Assembly: GCA_016206505.1 (NCBI GenBank)
Contig: JACQRJ010000032.1
Span: 1-40,802 of the forward strand
Direction of reading: 5' to 3'
Source: Candidatus Peregrinibacteria bacterium
GTDB lineage: Bacteria; Patescibacteriota; Gracilibacteria; UBA1369; LOWO2-01-FULL-3
Length of the DNA stretch: 40,802 nucleotides
Shown here: positions 7,325-16,810 of the stretch, piece by piece
Numbering within the stretch: the first letter of the stretch is position 1
Layout of the letters: each line of letters begins with the position of its first letter
Notes under the pieces: generated by a model
Told to the model about the DNA's origin: nothing
Database searches by the model: none
The model's input: only the letters and a program-made list of their open reading frames with translations
Translations under genes and position numbers: made by a program

Positions 7325-9997
7325 CTATTGTGAAAAATTTCTTCCACAGCACTTTTTGTATTTTTTGCCGGAGCCGCAGGGGCAGGGGTCGTTGCGGCCG
7401 GAATTGCAGGTGGTTGAGCCGGTTTTTGATGGTGTTGAGCTTAAAGTTGTGTAAGTCACGCCGTTTCTGGTGACTGTTTTTGCCGGTTTTTCAGATTTGC
7501 GACCGGATCCGGCGCTTAAATTCGCTTCGATTTGGCCTTCATTTGTTGCCATTTTTTTCACTTCGGATTTTCGCAGCATTTGTTCAGGTACGACTTTTTC
7601 GAGATCGATTTTGAATAATGTTTGCACGGTGTTGTTGCGAATCATTGCCATCATTTCCTGGAACATGTCATATCCTTGCGATTTGTATTCGGTGAGAGGA
7701 TCTTTTTGCGCATAGCCGCTAAAGGCAACGCTTTGGCGGAGCTGGCTTAATGCATCAATGTGATCCATCCAGATAACATCATTGGATCTCAAGAATACCG
7801 CTCTTTCAATATCGCGCATTGTTGAGGGATCAGTGAAAATAGCTTCGCGCTTCTCGTAACTGGTTGTGAGATATTTTTTGGCTTTTTCGATGAGAAGTTT
7901 TTGATCTTTGAAGCTCTTGATTTGTTCAATAGTCAGAGGATCCTGATCGTCGCGGTAAATTGCAATCAAGGATTCGTAGATTTCCTGATAATTCCATTCT
8001 TTTTCTTCGCGGGCTTCGGTGTGATTTATAACAATCGCTTCCGCAGTATCTTCGATCATGGCAATGATTTCTTCGCGGATGTTTGAGCTTGTCAGGACGT
8101 CGCGGCGGCGTTTGTAAATGATTTCGCGGTGAATATTCATGACGTCGTCGTATTCCACGAGGTGCTTTCTGATATCAAAATTATGACCTTCGACTTTTTT
8201 CTGGGCGCTTTCAATTGAGCGGGAAATTATGGCGTTTTCGATTGGCATATCGTCTGGCACTTTCAGCATGTTCATGACGCTTTTGATGCGGTCGCCCCCG
8301 AAGATGCGCATGAGGTCGTCTTCCATCGAAACAAAGAATTGGCTTTCTCCCGGATCGCCTTGGCGTCCGCTGCGACCGCGTAACTGGTTGTCGATGCGGC
8401 GGGATTCGTGTCTTTCCGTCCCGAGGACAAAAAGTCCTCCGACTTGTGTGACGCCTTCGCCGAGTTTGATGTCGGTGCCGCGGCCGGCCATGTTGGTTGC
8501 TATTGTTACCGAACCTTTTTTGCCGGCATCTGAAACAATCTCCGCTTCCTTTTCATGGTTTTTGGCATTCAAGACGTTATGGGGCACGCCTTTGATTTTG
8601 AGTAACTGGCTGAGCATTTCGGATTTTTCCACGGAAATTGTGCCGACCAAAACCGGTTGGCCTTTTTCATGCAATGATTTAATTTTTTCGACAACGGCGG
8701 AAAATTTTCCTTCGGTGTTTTTGTAGACCAGGTCGGATTTATCAAGACGGGTTACCGGTTTGTTTGTTGGGATGACGATAGTGTCCAGGCCGTAGATTTG
8801 GTAGAACTCCTCGGCTTCCGTAAGGGCGGTACCGGTCATGCCGGCGAGTTTTTCAAAAAGGCGAAAATAGTTTTGGAAGGTTATAGTTGCCAGGGTTTTG
8901 GATTCGCGTTTGATTTCGACTTTTTCTTTGGCCTCGATTGCCTGATGGAGTCCGTGACCAAATCGGCGCCCAGGCATGAGGCGGCCGGTAAATTCATCGA
9001 TGATTACGACTTGATCGTCTTTTACGATGTAATCAACGTCTTTTTTGTAGCAGGCCTGGGCGCGCAGAGCCTGCTCAATATGATGAACTTCCGTAAAGCC
9101 CGCTTCGGTATAAATGTTTTCCAGTCCCAAAAGCTGTTCCATTTTTGCGATTCCTTCCTCGCTCAAAGTCGCATTTTTAGTTTTTTCATCGAGATTGTAA
9201 TGGCTGTTTTCAGCTAATTGCGGGATCAAACGGGCATATTGCTGATATTTGCTTGTCGATTCCTGGGCCGGTGCGGAAATAATCAAAGGTGTGCGTGATT
9301 CATCAATCAAAATTGAATCTACTTCATCCACGATGGCATAATGCAGATTTCTTTGAACGATCTCTTCTTTATTTGTGGCCATGTTGTCGCGCAGATAATC
9401 AAAGCCGTATTCGTTATTGGTTCCGTAGGTAATGTCGCATGAGTAAGCCGCTTTTTTTTGTTCATGAGTCTGGCCGTGAATGATGACACCTATGGAAAGG
9501 CCAAGATAATTGTAAAGTCCGCCCATCCATTCGCTGTCGCGTTGGGCCAGATAATCGTTGACCGTAACAACAAAGACACCTTTTTCGGTCAAAGCATTGA
9601 GGTAAACCGGCATCGTACAAACCAAAGTCTTACCTTCACCGGTTTTCATTTCGGAAATATTGCCCTTGTGCAGGACGATGCCGCCGATCAACTGTACATC
9701 GTATGGAACCATGTCCCAGACGGTTTGTTTGCCGCGTACGTCCCAGGATTTACCGAGGAGGTGTGTTGCCGCCGTTTTGACCAGTGCGAAAGCTTCGGGA
9801 AGCAGATCATCCAAAGATTCTCCATTTTTCAGACGCTCCTTGAACTCGCTGGTTTTCTGCAAAATATCATTTTGATCTTTGAGGTTTTCCTTATATTCTT
9901 CGTGAAATTTGTTGATTTTGGCAACCAGCGGAGTGATTTTCTTCAGTTCTTTGGCGTTGTTGTCGCCGAGTAGTTTGTTTATAAGGGCTCTGATCAT
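7325..9997 (-). CDS. secA: Preprotein translocase ATPase SecA
   Basis: 890 residues, the motor that pushes unfolded preproteins through SecYEG. Visible features are the DEAD motor ([20 protein letters not shown] Walker [19 protein letters not shown] Walker B), the preprotein cross-linking domain, the second helicase domain ([45 protein letters not shown]), and the helical scaffold/wing domains. The C-terminal zinc finger [14 protein letters not shown] implies binding to SecB-like partners or ribosomes. Length and motif order are normal. The predicted mRNA begins essentially at the ATG. Confidence 0.98.
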   Translation of the reverse strand: MIRALINKLLGDNNAKELKKITPLVAKINKFHEEYKENLKDQNDILQKTSEFKERLKNGESLDDLLPEAFALVKTAATHLLGKSWDVRGKQTVWDMVPYDVQLIGGIVLHKGNISEMKTGEGKTLVCTMPVYLNALTEKGVFVVTVNDYLAQRDSEWMGGLYNYLGLSIGVIIHGQTHEQKKAAYSCDITYGTNNEYGFDYLRDNMATNKEEIVQRNLHYAIVDEVDSILIDESRTPLIISAPAQESTSKYQQYARLIPQLAENSHYNLDEKTKNATLSEEGIAKMEQLLGLENIYTEAGFTEVHHIEQALRAQACYKKDVDYIVKDDQVVIIDEFTGRLMPGRRFGHGLHQAIEAKEKVEIKRESKTLATITFQNYFRLFEKLAGMTGTALTEAEEFYQIYGLDTIVIPTNKPVTRLDKSDLVYKNTEGKFSAVVEKIKSLHEKGQPVLVGTISVEKSEMLSQLLKIKGVPHNVLNAKNHEKEAEIVSDAGKKGSVTIATNMAGRGTDIKLGEGVTQVGGLFVLGTERHESRRIDNQLRGRSGRQGDPGESQFFVSMEDDLMRIFGGDRIKSVMNMLKVPDDMPIENAIISRSIESAQKKVEGHNFDIRKHLVEYDDVMNIHREIIYKRRRDVLTSSNIREEIIAMIEDTAEAIVINHTEAREEKEWNYQEIYESLIAIYRDDQDPLTIEQIKSFKDQKLLIEKAKKYLTTSYEKREAIFTDPSTMRDIERAVFLRSNDVIWMDHIDALSQLRQSVAFSGYAQKDPLTEYKSQGYDMFQEMMAMIRNNTVQTLFKIDLEKVVPEQMLRKSEVKKMATNEGQIEANLSAGSGRKSEKPAKTVTRNGVTYTTLSSTPSKTGSTTCNSGRNDPCPCGSGKKYKKCCGRNFSQ

Positions 9998-10003
9998 GCG
10001 GGG

Positions 10004-10012
10004 ATTCTAACA
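10004..10012 (-). promoter_or_regulatory. secA extended -10 promoter, leaderless arrangement
   Basis: The minus strand reads TGTTAGAAT, an extended -10 box (TAGAAT at 10004-10009), followed by only 6 nt before the secA ATG. The normal distance from -10 to transcription start would put +1 on or next to the A of ATG, predicting a leaderless secA mRNA. Confidence 0.5.
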
Positions 10013-10034
10013 TAAGATTGACAAGGATGGTAAT

Positions 10035-11537
10035 TTATTCCTGATGGCCTCTGATTACCACGAAGAGGGTTTTTGAAATGATTTTCAGGTCTTTGAAAAT
10101 CGACCAGTTTTCGATGTAATAGCGGTCGAGCCTGGCTTCTTCTTCAAATTTTAAATCGCTTCTGCCGGAGATTTGGGCGAGGCCGGTCAGTCCGGGCTTG
10201 ATCGTGAGGAGAAAGCGATCGTGCTTTTGATAATTTTCCACTTCTTCCGGCAAATGCGGACGCGGCCCGACAAGACTCATGTTGCCGATCAAAACATTGT
10301 ATAGTTGCGGCAATTCGTCGAGTGAATATTTTCTGATAAAGCGGCCGACTCCGGTGACTCTAGGATCGTTTTTAATTTTCATCAGAGGGCCGTCTTCGCG
10401 CGTGTTGAGATTTTTCAGTTCGTTAAAGCGTTTGCTGTGAGTATTCGGATACATTGAGCGGAATTTGTAAAATGTGAAAGGTTTGCCTTTTTGGCCGATT
10501 CGTTGCGCTGGGGAGCCGTCATCGAGTTTGCTGAAGAGGATCGGGCCTTTGGAATTGATTTTGATGGCCAATGCTACGCCTAAAAAAAGTGGTGAGAAAA
10601 TAATGAAACCGAAAATTGCGCCGATAATGTCCAGAGAGCGTTTTGTAACTTTGTTCCAGCCGTCCAGTGGTGTTTTTTTGAGAGCGATTAAAGGAATGCC
10701 GTTGAGAGTTTCAATGTCGATATTTTGGCGATGGCGGACGTCGATCAAGTCCGGGACAAAGCGATAATCGACATGATAAATATCGCAAAGTTCCAGAATT
10801 TCCGAAGAATTTTGGTCGACGGTCTGGATGATTTCGTCTGGTTTTTTATTTTTGATGATTTTTTCGAGTTCTTCGATATCATCAGCTTTGACCGGTTCCA
10901 GAATTTTGCAGGTTTTTTCTCTTTGCAGAGTTTGTTCTATTTTATCGGCGATTTGGTTTTTGCCGATTATCAGTATTTTGCGCTGGCCGATGCCTTTTTT
11001 CAAGAAAGCCGTTTGTATCATTTTGACAAGTCCGCGGCCGCTCAAAATGAAAATCAGTGTCAATGTCCAGCTGTAGATAATTGCGAGTCGGGAAAAGGGG
11101 AATGTGCGTGTGAAGAAGAACCAGGTGATAATCGACATTGCCCAAAAGCTCCAGAAAATCAGCACTTTACGACTTTCTTTGCTGAATTTTAAAGTGGTTT
11201 TTATGGTGTACATTTTGCCAAAAATGAAAATGACGATCAGTGCGAGCGCAAGATATGCGCTAAATGTAAAATATTCGGATAATGTAGGTAAAACGCTGTA
11301 ATCGATGGGTTTGGCGATGCCAGATATCGGTTCGGTGATGAGGCGGAGTTGATAAGCGGCGAGAAACGCCAAAACGGTCATTGCAAAATCTACTGGGATT
11401 TTGATGATGCCGAAGAAGATTTCAAAGCGTTTCATGAGGTCTTTGATTTGATTTTTGCTCTTTTGATAGGCGGGTTTGTATAAGCCGGGTTCTGTTGGCG
11501 CTTGGGGAGGTTCCCTTTTTTTGCGACATGTGATCAT
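10035..11537 (-). CDS. Polyprenyl-phosphate glycosyl-1-phosphate transferase (WbaP/WcaJ-like)
   Basis: About 500 residues. The N-terminal half has hydrophobic segments (FFGIIKIPVDFAMTVLAFLAAYQL and three more before ~170), then a Rossmann-like segment (ILIIGKNQIADKIEQTL). The C-terminal ~200 residues are a bacterial sugar transferase domain: KRSLDIIGAIFGFIIFSPLF, PFTFYKFRSMYPNT, RKYSLDELPQLYNVLIGNMSLVGPRP, KPGLTGLAQISGR. Such enzymes transfer a sugar-phosphate from a UDP-sugar to undecaprenyl phosphate, starting surface glycan synthesis at the membrane. ATG 11537 is preferred to TTG 11540; a start at the MKRFEIFF methionine about 37 residues later is possible. It lies just downstream of rnpB and may depend on readthrough from it. 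Confidence 0.88.
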   Translation of the reverse strand: MITCRKKREPPQAPTEPGLYKPAYQKSKNQIKDLMKRFEIFFGIIKIPVDFAMTVLAFLAAYQLRLITEPISGIAKPIDYSVLPTLSEYFTFSAYLALALIVIFIFGKMYTIKTTLKFSKESRKVLIFWSFWAMSIITWFFFTRTFPFSRLAIIYSWTLTLIFILSGRGLVKMIQTAFLKKGIGQRKILIIGKNQIADKIEQTLQREKTCKILEPVKADDIEELEKIIKNKKPDEIIQTVDQNSSEILELCDIYHVDYRFVPDLIDVRHRQNIDIETLNGIPLIALKKTPLDGWNKVTKRSLDIIGAIFGFIIFSPLFLGVALAIKINSKGPILFSKLDDGSPAQRIGQKGKPFTFYKFRSMYPNTHSKRFNELKNLNTREDGPLMKIKNDPRVTGVGRFIRKYSLDELPQLYNVLIGNMSLVGPRPHLPEEVENYQKHDRFLLTIKPGLTGLAQISGRSDLKFEEEARLDRYYIENWSIFKDLKIISKTLFVVIRGHQE

Positions 11538-11547
11538 CAATCTAGAG

Positions 11548-11568
11548 GAAACCGCGTGAAGCGGTTTC
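11548..11568 (-). terminator. Hairpin between rnpB and the sugar transferase start
   Basis: GAAACCGC-GTGAA-GCGGTTTC is a perfect 8-bp stem with a 5-nt loop. It lies about 30 nt past the predicted 3' end of RNase P RNA and 10 nt before the sugar transferase ATG. It has no U tract on the minus strand, so it is at best a weak terminator. It may instead be an RNA processing block or a translation-modulating hairpin. Confidence 0.35.
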
Positions 11569-11594
11569 TATCAGTCGCCTTTTTTTAATAAGGT

Positions 11595-12101
11595 CGCGGG
11601 TTAAAGCTTTTGGCTTTATTTCTGCGATGTTTTACGACTTATGCGGTGAGAAAACTTTTCGGCAATTGGGGAACTGAAAGGTTTTTCCATCTCACTTTGC
11701 ACCTCGTAGGGTTTACCGACTGTGGGAACCGGAGGCTCCCGTTGTCCCCGCTGAGCGGGGCTTTTCACCTTTCGGCAGAGCGTTTATTGAATTTTGTTTC
11801 AATAGGGTTTTGCTAAACTTTCTACGCAAGATGCTTCACGTTGTTTGCATTTTGCTTGAAAGTTTTCCTGCGCTCCGACAAAGAGCTCGCAGAGCTCCTC
11901 TTGTCTTCGCTTCGGATCGCAAAACTCGCTACTACCTAGTATTGTCTCTGTGGCACTTTCCCTGAAAAATATTTGTGTTTCACCTTGCGGCGAAATTATT
12001 ACTTTCCGGCACGCCGTTAGCGGCTACGATTTCCCGTGGTGCCCGGACTTTCCTCTCCGCTTAAAGCGGAGCGATCACATCAAACCCGTCTGTCAAAGAG
12101 C
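11595..12101 (-). ncRNA. rnpB: RNase P RNA (catalytic subunit)
   Basis: The minus strand of this otherwise gene-free stretch carries the RNase P RNA hallmarks. The 5' P4 region GAGGAAAGTCCGGGC (around 12045-12060) follows a self-complementary CTCCGCTTTAAGCGGAG stem. A GTGCCACAGAGAC core segment (around 11940-11955), GGTAAACCCTACGAGGTGCAAAG (around 11695-11720) and a CAGAAATAAAGCC 3' core segment follow. The ends pair as P1: CGGGTT (complement of 12083-12088) with AACCCG (complement of 11597-11602). The RNA matures pre-tRNA 5' ends. Boundaries are approximate: the 5' end from promoter spacing, the 3' end from P1. The size of about 500 nt is large for the family because of extended hairpin insertions in the middle. 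Confidence 0.92.
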
Positions 12102-12108
12102 ATGATTG

Positions 12109-12136
12109 ATTATACTGTAAAGCTGCTGAAGGGCAA
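12109..12136 (-). promoter_or_regulatory. rnpB promoter
   Basis: On the minus strand TTGCCC (12131-12136) and a consensus TATAAT (12109-12114) are 16 nt apart. The expected start is near 12102, just before the P1 helix of RNase P RNA. Confidence 0.7.
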
Positions 12137-12200
12137 GTTTAAGAGCGAGCGCGGTTGAGAGGCTTTTGCATGGTCCTTGCTAAGGTGTGGTGTGGCTTAG

Positions 12201-13439
12201 TTATGGCAATATGTAAAGGTAGAAGCCTTTGGCGTAGTATTTTTCCGCTCCTTCAACATTGTCCTGTACGGCGAGTTTGAAAAGCAGTTTTGTGCCGGAG
12301 GTAAAGCCTACTCCGTCAGTGAAAGTTTGCAGTTCGGAAATTGGAATTGGCCAGGTTCCGCCGATTGAGGCAACACCGGTGCTTTGTGTTTCCAGATAGT
12401 TTGCACAGACGGTTGTATCTGAGGCATCGCAAACTTCAATGAAAAATTTGAAACTGTCCTGGTCGCCGGTGTAGAAGTATTCAGTGCCATATTCATTCGT
12501 CTTTGCGCCTGTTTGCGTGTAACTAAACTGGATAAACGGCCCGTCGGCTGCCGGTACATATTCGCCTTTTGTTAATTTGAAATTTGTGAGATTGAATGCC
12601 AATTTTAGGGCGTCGTCTTCGATTTTTTGTTTAAAGGCGCCCGTGCTGGTCAAAATTTCACCGTTGGGATCTTCAATTTGCATTTTGAAATCAACTTTTT
12701 CTCCGTGATTTGCGCCCAGTGTTTGTACTGCGTTGTAAAGTTCGTCGCGTGTTATGGTGTAGTAATTGGATTTTTCCCAGCTATACTCCGGATTTTTGTG
12801 GATTGTTACCGTTTCGGTGTGTGCGGTTGCGCAAGCTGTTCCCACATCCTTTTGCTTACAGATCACGGCAAATATCGGCACTTCGTAGCTGTCGTTTTTA
12901 TCATCGCCTTCATAGGTTGGGAAATCAACACTGATACGGTAAGAGTCTTTTGCGCTGTTCTGGCCGTAGCGCAGTACTGAATATTTGCTTACAAGATTAA
13001 AGGTTCCGTTTTTTTCTGCTTCCATAACTGCCGTGACATTGAATGTTGCCGTATCAAAAATTACAGGCAAAGGTTCGGCCGGCGCTTCTTCGGCTGGAGG
13101 AGTAGCAGGTTTGTCCGGTGCGGGCGCAGGTTCTGGCGCAGGTGCGGGCGTATCCGGTTCGGCCGGTGCTTCTTCGGCTGGAGGAGTAGCAGGTTTGTCC
13201 GGTGCGGGCGCAGGTTCTGGTTTCGCCTGTGGAGTTGGTGTTATGACTGTGCGAGGAGTATCTGGTGTTGTGATTTTACGTGGCAGTTCTGGAGTAGTGT
13301 TGCGAGGTTTTTGTTCTGTGAGATTTCTTGATAATTTACCTTGTAAAAAACTGCCGCTTCCCATGAAGTAAACAGAGGCACCGATTAGTAAAATTCCTAT
13401 CATGCCAATGACAAGTATTTTCTTTTTTGAATTTCCCAT
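12201..13439 (-). CDS. Membrane-anchored surface protein with Pro/Ala-rich repeat linker
   Basis: 412 residues. KKKILVIGMIGILLIGASVYFM (about 5-26) is an N-terminal membrane anchor. Residues ~40-125 are a Pro/Ala/Glu linker in which PAPDKPATPPAEEAPAEP occurs twice. The remainder (~127-412) appears to be a folded, beta-rich extracellular region with repeated patterns such as 'YGQNSAKDSYRISVDFPTYEGDDKNDSYEVPIFAVICKQ' and 'TGDQDSFKFFIEVCDASDTTVC', suggesting two related domains with paired cysteines. No family is recognised. A spacer-plus-domain layout fits a cell-surface or adhesin-type role. It appears monocistronic with its own strong promoter. Confidence 0.6.
   Translation of the reverse strand: MGNSKKKILVIGMIGILLIGASVYFMGSGSFLQGKLSRNLTEQKPRNTTPELPRKITTPDTPRTVITPTPQAKPEPAPAPDKPATPPAEEAPAEPDTPAPAPEPAPAPDKPATPPAEEAPAEPLPVIFDTATFNVTAVMEAEKNGTFNLVSKYSVLRYGQNSAKDSYRISVDFPTYEGDDKNDSYEVPIFAVICKQKDVGTACATAHTETVTIHKNPEYSWEKSNYYTITRDELYNAVQTLGANHGEKVDFKMQIEDPNGEILTSTGAFKQKIEDDALKLAFNLTNFKLTKGEYVPAADGPFIQFSYTQTGAKTNEYGTEYFYTGDQDSFKFFIEVCDASDTTVCANYLETQSTGVASIGGTWPIPISELQTFTDGVGFTSGTKLLFKLAVQDNVEGAEKYYAKGFYLYILP
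13072..13220 (-). repeat. Tandem 65-bp direct repeats in the linker of the surface protein
   Basis: Positions 13072-13136 and 13156-13220 are 65-bp copies differing at a single base, spaced at an 84-bp period. The period is 28 codons, so unequal recombination would change linker length without shifting frame. Confidence 0.85.
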
Positions 13440-13464
13440 AGATATTTATTTTTACGTTAAATAT

Positions 13465-13493
13465 ATTATACAACAAAACCGTGCGCGTGGCAA
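13465..13493 (-). promoter_or_regulatory. Promoter of the surface protein gene
   Basis: On the minus strand TTGCCA (13488-13493), a 17-nt spacer and a consensus TATAAT (13465-13470) precede the ATG by 25 nt. Confidence 0.65.
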
Positions 13494-13517
13494 TGCCGTG
13501 AATGGGGGTAATGTTTC

Positions 13518-14441
13518 TTAAAACAATGAAATCCAGAAGGGAAGTGTGAAAACCGAGAGTATTGTGCTTATGACGATTGAGCGTGCGATAAATTCTTTGT
13601 GCAAATTGTATTCATCGGCTAAAGCAAAGGGTGTAATGGCTAAGGGCATCGCAGCTTCGATAATGGAGGTTGAAAAATTTGCCGGAGAAATCTGGAATAA
13701 TATTAATCCAAAATAGAAAAATGCTGGCAGAGCCATGAGAGTTTCGAGAGAAAATATGCCGACAGGCAGCCATTCTTTGATTTTGCCTATTTTTGATTTG
13801 CCGATAAAAAGCCCGATGACGACAAGTACGACAGGGGTGACCGAGGCGGTTATCATTGAAGCGGCGGTTTTGATCATTTCCGGTATTTTGATTTGAAAAA
13901 TGCTAAGAGTGATACTCAAAATTACCGTTATCAAAAGCTGGTTTTTGCATAGTTTGATAGCTACTTTTTTCAAGATGTCGCGCTTTCTTGTATTGTTATG
14001 ATATTCGAGGTAACCGACTCCAGCAGTGAAAATCCAGAAGACATATATTCCCAGAATCATACTGAGGACAGGCAGAACGCTTTCGCCTTTGAGCTGATAT
14101 AAAATGGGGATTCCCAGAAAGCCGATATTGCTAAAGGCGATGCAGATAAAAAGGGTTTTTAAGGTTTTTGTTTCCAGCTTTAGGATTTTACCGAAAATGT
14201 AAGTTATGAACAGTATTGAGAGTATGAAAGCCGAATTTGCCAGAATCAGTTCTGAATTTTGGTTGAAATTGAAGGTGTCTTTTGTTAGTGAGGTGAATAT
14301 AAGTGCGGGCAAACCGATGTTGAGCGCGAGGGAATTTAAAACTTTGGTCCATTCTTCGGGGAAATTTTTGAAACGTTGGGCTGTTGCAGCTCCGAAAATA
14401 ATGAGGAAAAGGGGAGCGATGATGAAGAAAATGTTGAGCAT
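13518..14441 (-). CDS. AEC (auxin efflux carrier) family transporter
   Basis: 307 residues, about ten hydrophobic helices. IIAPLFLIIFGAATAQRF, then LNSLALNIGLPALIFTSL, and 'FSNIGFLGIPIL' in the middle are typical of AEC/MdcF-type permeases, which carry malate, other carboxylates or amino-acid-like anions. Its ATG shares its first base with the last base of the ftcD stop (TAATG), so translation is coupled to ftcD. This link suggests transport of a histidine-pathway substrate or product, for example export of glutamate or uptake of a precursor, but the substrate cannot be read from sequence. Confidence 0.8.
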   Translation of the reverse strand: MLNIFFIIAPLFLIIFGAATAQRFKNFPEEWTKVLNSLALNIGLPALIFTSLTKDTFNFNQNSELILANSAFILSILFITYIFGKILKLETKTLKTLFICIAFSNIGFLGIPILYQLKGESVLPVLSMILGIYVFWIFTAGVGYLEYHNNTRKRDILKKVAIKLCKNQLLITVILSITLSIFQIKIPEMIKTAASMITASVTPVVLVVIGLFIGKSKIGKIKEWLPVGIFSLETLMALPAFFYFGLILFQISPANFSTSIIEAAMPLAITPFALADEYNLHKEFIARSIVISTILSVFTLPFWISLF

Positions 14442-15913
14442 TAATTAAAGATTTTTGATAATGAAGAGATTTCTTTTTCGAGCTTTGTTTTAAAAGTTTT
14501 GTCGGTGATTTGCTTGAGATTGATTTCGATGTTGAGGATTGCGCCTTTGACTGAGGCCTCTGCCATATGTAACGCGACTCCGCAGTCGGAAAGGGCGTTT
14601 TGATTGCCGATTTTGGAGATTTGCGGGATCAGGTTGAGCAAAGTTGACGACGATTTTGCGATATTGAGAGGGCTTAGAGCTGCGTTTTTGAGAGCTTCTT
14701 GTAGCTTGTTTTGATTGATTTTGCCATTTTTGTCTTTGGCGCGGTAGACATTTGCCACTTCTGCGTAGGACTCTGCATCGGCTTCAATGTCCAGATAAAG
14801 TTTTTTTCTTAGAGTTCCAGATTTTTCGAGAAGTCCGGCGATTTGCTTGTGGACTTTGGCGTATTTTTTGTTGTTTAGGGTCAGGTTGCAGACCATTTCG
14901 CATAGTGCGGCGGCGAGGGAGCCTGATAGAGCCGCGACCGAGCCGCCGCCTGGAACCGGGCTTTTTGATGCAGTTTGATCGAGGAAGTCTTCAAGTGTCG
15001 GGGAAGATTTTTCGATTTGTTTTTGCACGCTTTTTTCCAGAATTTGATTGTTTTTAAATCCGTTGAGTTGCAAATAGTATTTTGCAGCTTTAAATAAAGC
15101 TTTTTCGGGTATCAATCCCACGATTTCGCTTTCCAGGATGCCGACGCCGTATTTTTGCGCTTCGCATTTTATCGCTTCAAAAACATGATGAACTGTGGAT
15201 TTTTTGTAATTCACCAGATTCATGGAAACTTGCGCAACGCCACGATCTTGAAGCATAAATCCAAGTGCTTTTACGTATTTAAATCCGCCATCCTTGCCGC
15301 GAATTGTTTTGGCGATTTTTTTGGCAATTTTGAGATCCGGAGTGTTTAAGTTTACGTTGTAGGCGACAAGCGGTTCGCGCGCTCCTATCGCGGTGATTCC
15401 CGCTTTGCCAAGTTTTGCCGGGCCAAAGTCGGGTTTGCGTGAGGGATTTTTGCCGATTTCTTTTTTGATTCCTTCGTATTCTCCTTTTCTCATGTCGGCG
15501 AGATTTTCTCTTTCCGGTTTTCTGGCGGCTTTTTCATAGAGGTAAACGGGAATTTCCAATTCTTTGGCGACTTTTTCTGCGAGTTTTTCGGCATAAGCGA
15601 CACATTCTTCCATTTTTACTCCTTTCAGAGGTACGAGCGGGCAGACATCGGTTGCGCCCATGCGTGGGTGTTCGCCTTTGTGTTTATTGAGATCAATGAG
15701 TTGTGCGGCGATTTTTATTCCATTAAAAGCGGCTTGCAATACATCTTCCGGTTCTCCGGCAAAAGTTACGACAGAGCGGTTGTGCGCAATATCGCTTTCC
15801 ACTCCCAAAAAAAGAATTCCGGGAACGGATTTTATTGCTTCAACTATTTGAGTGATTTTGTGTTGATCGCGGCCTTCGGAGAAATTTGGGATACATTCTA
15901 TTATTTTTTTCAT
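14441..15913 (-). CDS. ftcD: Bifunctional glutamate formimidoyltransferase / formimidoyl-THF cyclodeaminase
   Basis: About 490 residues from ATG 15913. Residues ~1-300 are the formiminotransferase, opening KKIIECIPNFSEGRD and including GEHPRMGATDVCPLVPL and GAREPLVAYNVNL. It moves the formimino group of N-formimino-glutamate to tetrahydrofolate, releasing glutamate. Residues ~320-490 are the cyclodeaminase, including TASKSPVPGGGSVAALSGSLAAALCEM, which makes 5,10-methenyl-THF and ammonia. The fusion is like the animal FTCD layout. It ends the histidine pathway whose other steps are encoded by hutH, hutU and hutI here. TTG 15922 is in frame, but ATG 15913 begins the conserved sequence. Confidence 0.93.
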   Translation of the reverse strand: MKKIIECIPNFSEGRDQHKITQIVEAIKSVPGILFLGVESDIAHNRSVVTFAGEPEDVLQAAFNGIKIAAQLIDLNKHKGEHPRMGATDVCPLVPLKGVKMEECVAYAEKLAEKVAKELEIPVYLYEKAARKPERENLADMRKGEYEGIKKEIGKNPSRKPDFGPAKLGKAGITAIGAREPLVAYNVNLNTPDLKIAKKIAKTIRGKDGGFKYVKALGFMLQDRGVAQVSMNLVNYKKSTVHHVFEAIKCEAQKYGVGILESEIVGLIPEKALFKAAKYYLQLNGFKNNQILEKSVQKQIEKSSPTLEDFLDQTASKSPVPGGGSVAALSGSLAAALCEMVCNLTLNNKKYAKVHKQIAGLLEKSGTLRKKLYLDIEADAESYAEVANVYRAKDKNGKINQNKLQEALKNAALSPLNIAKSSSTLLNLIPQISKIGNQNALSDCGVALHMAEASVKGAILNIEINLKQITDKTFKTKLEKEISSLSKIFN

Positions 15914-15920
15914 ATTTACC

Positions 15921-15948
15921 AATTTAGATCATCTTGCTGAAGTTGCAA
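15921..15948 (-). promoter_or_regulatory. Candidate ftcD promoter, leaderless arrangement
   Basis: On the minus strand TTGCAA (15943-15948), 16 nt, then TAAATT (15921-15926), 7 nt before ATG 15913. The boxes are moderate matches. The short distance to the ATG repeats the pattern seen at several genes here. Confidence 0.4.
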
Positions 15949-15962
15949 GCGCGTTGCTTTAT

Positions 15963-16733
15963 TTATGCTTGTACAATAAAAAGAGTGTTTTCATCATCAT
16001 ACGTTATGTCTTCCGGATTTTCATATTGTTTTAAAATATTCCTTTTAAATGTATCAATGGCTGTTGTTAGCTCCGTATCATCGTAGAGTGCGAAGGTGGA
16101 ATAATGATGTTTTTTTGCTTTTTCAATCAATTCATTCAGCTTTTTACGTCTTTGAAATACAAACTCCACCACGGATTTTATGGCTAATCCTAAACTCCTT
16201 CTTATTGCCTCTTCTATAGACTTTCTTGAAAACAAGCGATTTTCTTTTTCATTGAATCCCGGAAAATGCGTGCCCCAAATGCCTCTTTGATTCTGCTCCT
16301 GAGTTCGTGTATAGACAAAAGCTTGTCCTTGAGGTTTGACAACACGGCGCACCTCTTTAAGAAATCTATCTAAATCAAAGTGATGTACCGCATTAAATGT
16401 AGTTATAAAATCAAGCTTTTCAGGTTCAAACGGTAATTCCTCTGCTGGCGATATTATAGGACTTACTGTTTTTCCATGTGTACTCATTATCCTCCTTTTT
16501 AGCTCCGCCAGCATTTCTTCATTTGCATCGACACAATGTAGGGTTGAATCTTGTTCAAGAACACTTAACACAAGCTCTGAATAACGTCCTGTTCCGCAGC
16601 CTATATCGGCTCCCAAAAGTGGCTTTTGTGGCAAGTGACTTTGAATGACGGTGATTGGAGGACTGTCGGTTTCTCTTAGCGTTCGATATTCTTCTGCAAT
16701 TCTCATAAAGTGTTCTGGCATGCCAGTAGACAT
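15963..16733 (-). CDS. Class I SAM-dependent methyltransferase
   Basis: 256 residues. Motif I is LLGADIGCGTGRYSELVL, with acidic motif II LHCVDANEEML and a post-motif LDFITTFNAVHHFDLDRFLKEVRRVVKPQGQAFVYT, a Methyltransf_11/25-type fold. The substrate is unknown. The C-terminal part (RRSLGLAIKSVVEFVFQRRKKLNELIEKAKKHHYSTF) is helical. The gene is upstream of ftcD on the same strand and divergent from hutH, sharing about 60-75 bp of intergenic DNA with it. A role in histidine or folate metabolism is not evident. Confidence 0.85.
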   Translation of the reverse strand: MSTGMPEHFMRIAEEYRTLRETDSPPITVIQSHLPQKPLLGADIGCGTGRYSELVLSVLEQDSTLHCVDANEEMLAELKRRIMSTHGKTVSPIISPAEELPFEPEKLDFITTFNAVHHFDLDRFLKEVRRVVKPQGQAFVYTRTQEQNQRGIWGTHFPGFNEKENRLFSRKSIEEAIRRSLGLAIKSVVEFVFQRRKKLNELIEKAKKHHYSTFALYDDTELTTAIDTFKRNILKQYENPEDITYDDENTLFIVQA

Positions 16734-16760
16734 AAAGCTGGGTGGGTTTTTTATATTATT

Positions 16761-16789
16761 TTTAAATTTGAATACGATTGTGCTAGGAT
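16761..16789 (+). promoter_or_regulatory. Candidate hutH promoter
   Basis: TTTAAA (16761-16766), 17 nt, then an extended -10 TGCTAGGAT (TAGGAT at 16784-16789). The string TTGTGCTAGGAT closely matches TTGTGCTAAGAT before hutI and resembles TTGCTATAAT before hutU. The expected start (~16796) leaves about a 15-nt leader before ATG 16811. Confidence 0.45.
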
Positions 16790-16810
16790 GCCTTGGGCGT
16801 AAGTTTAACT

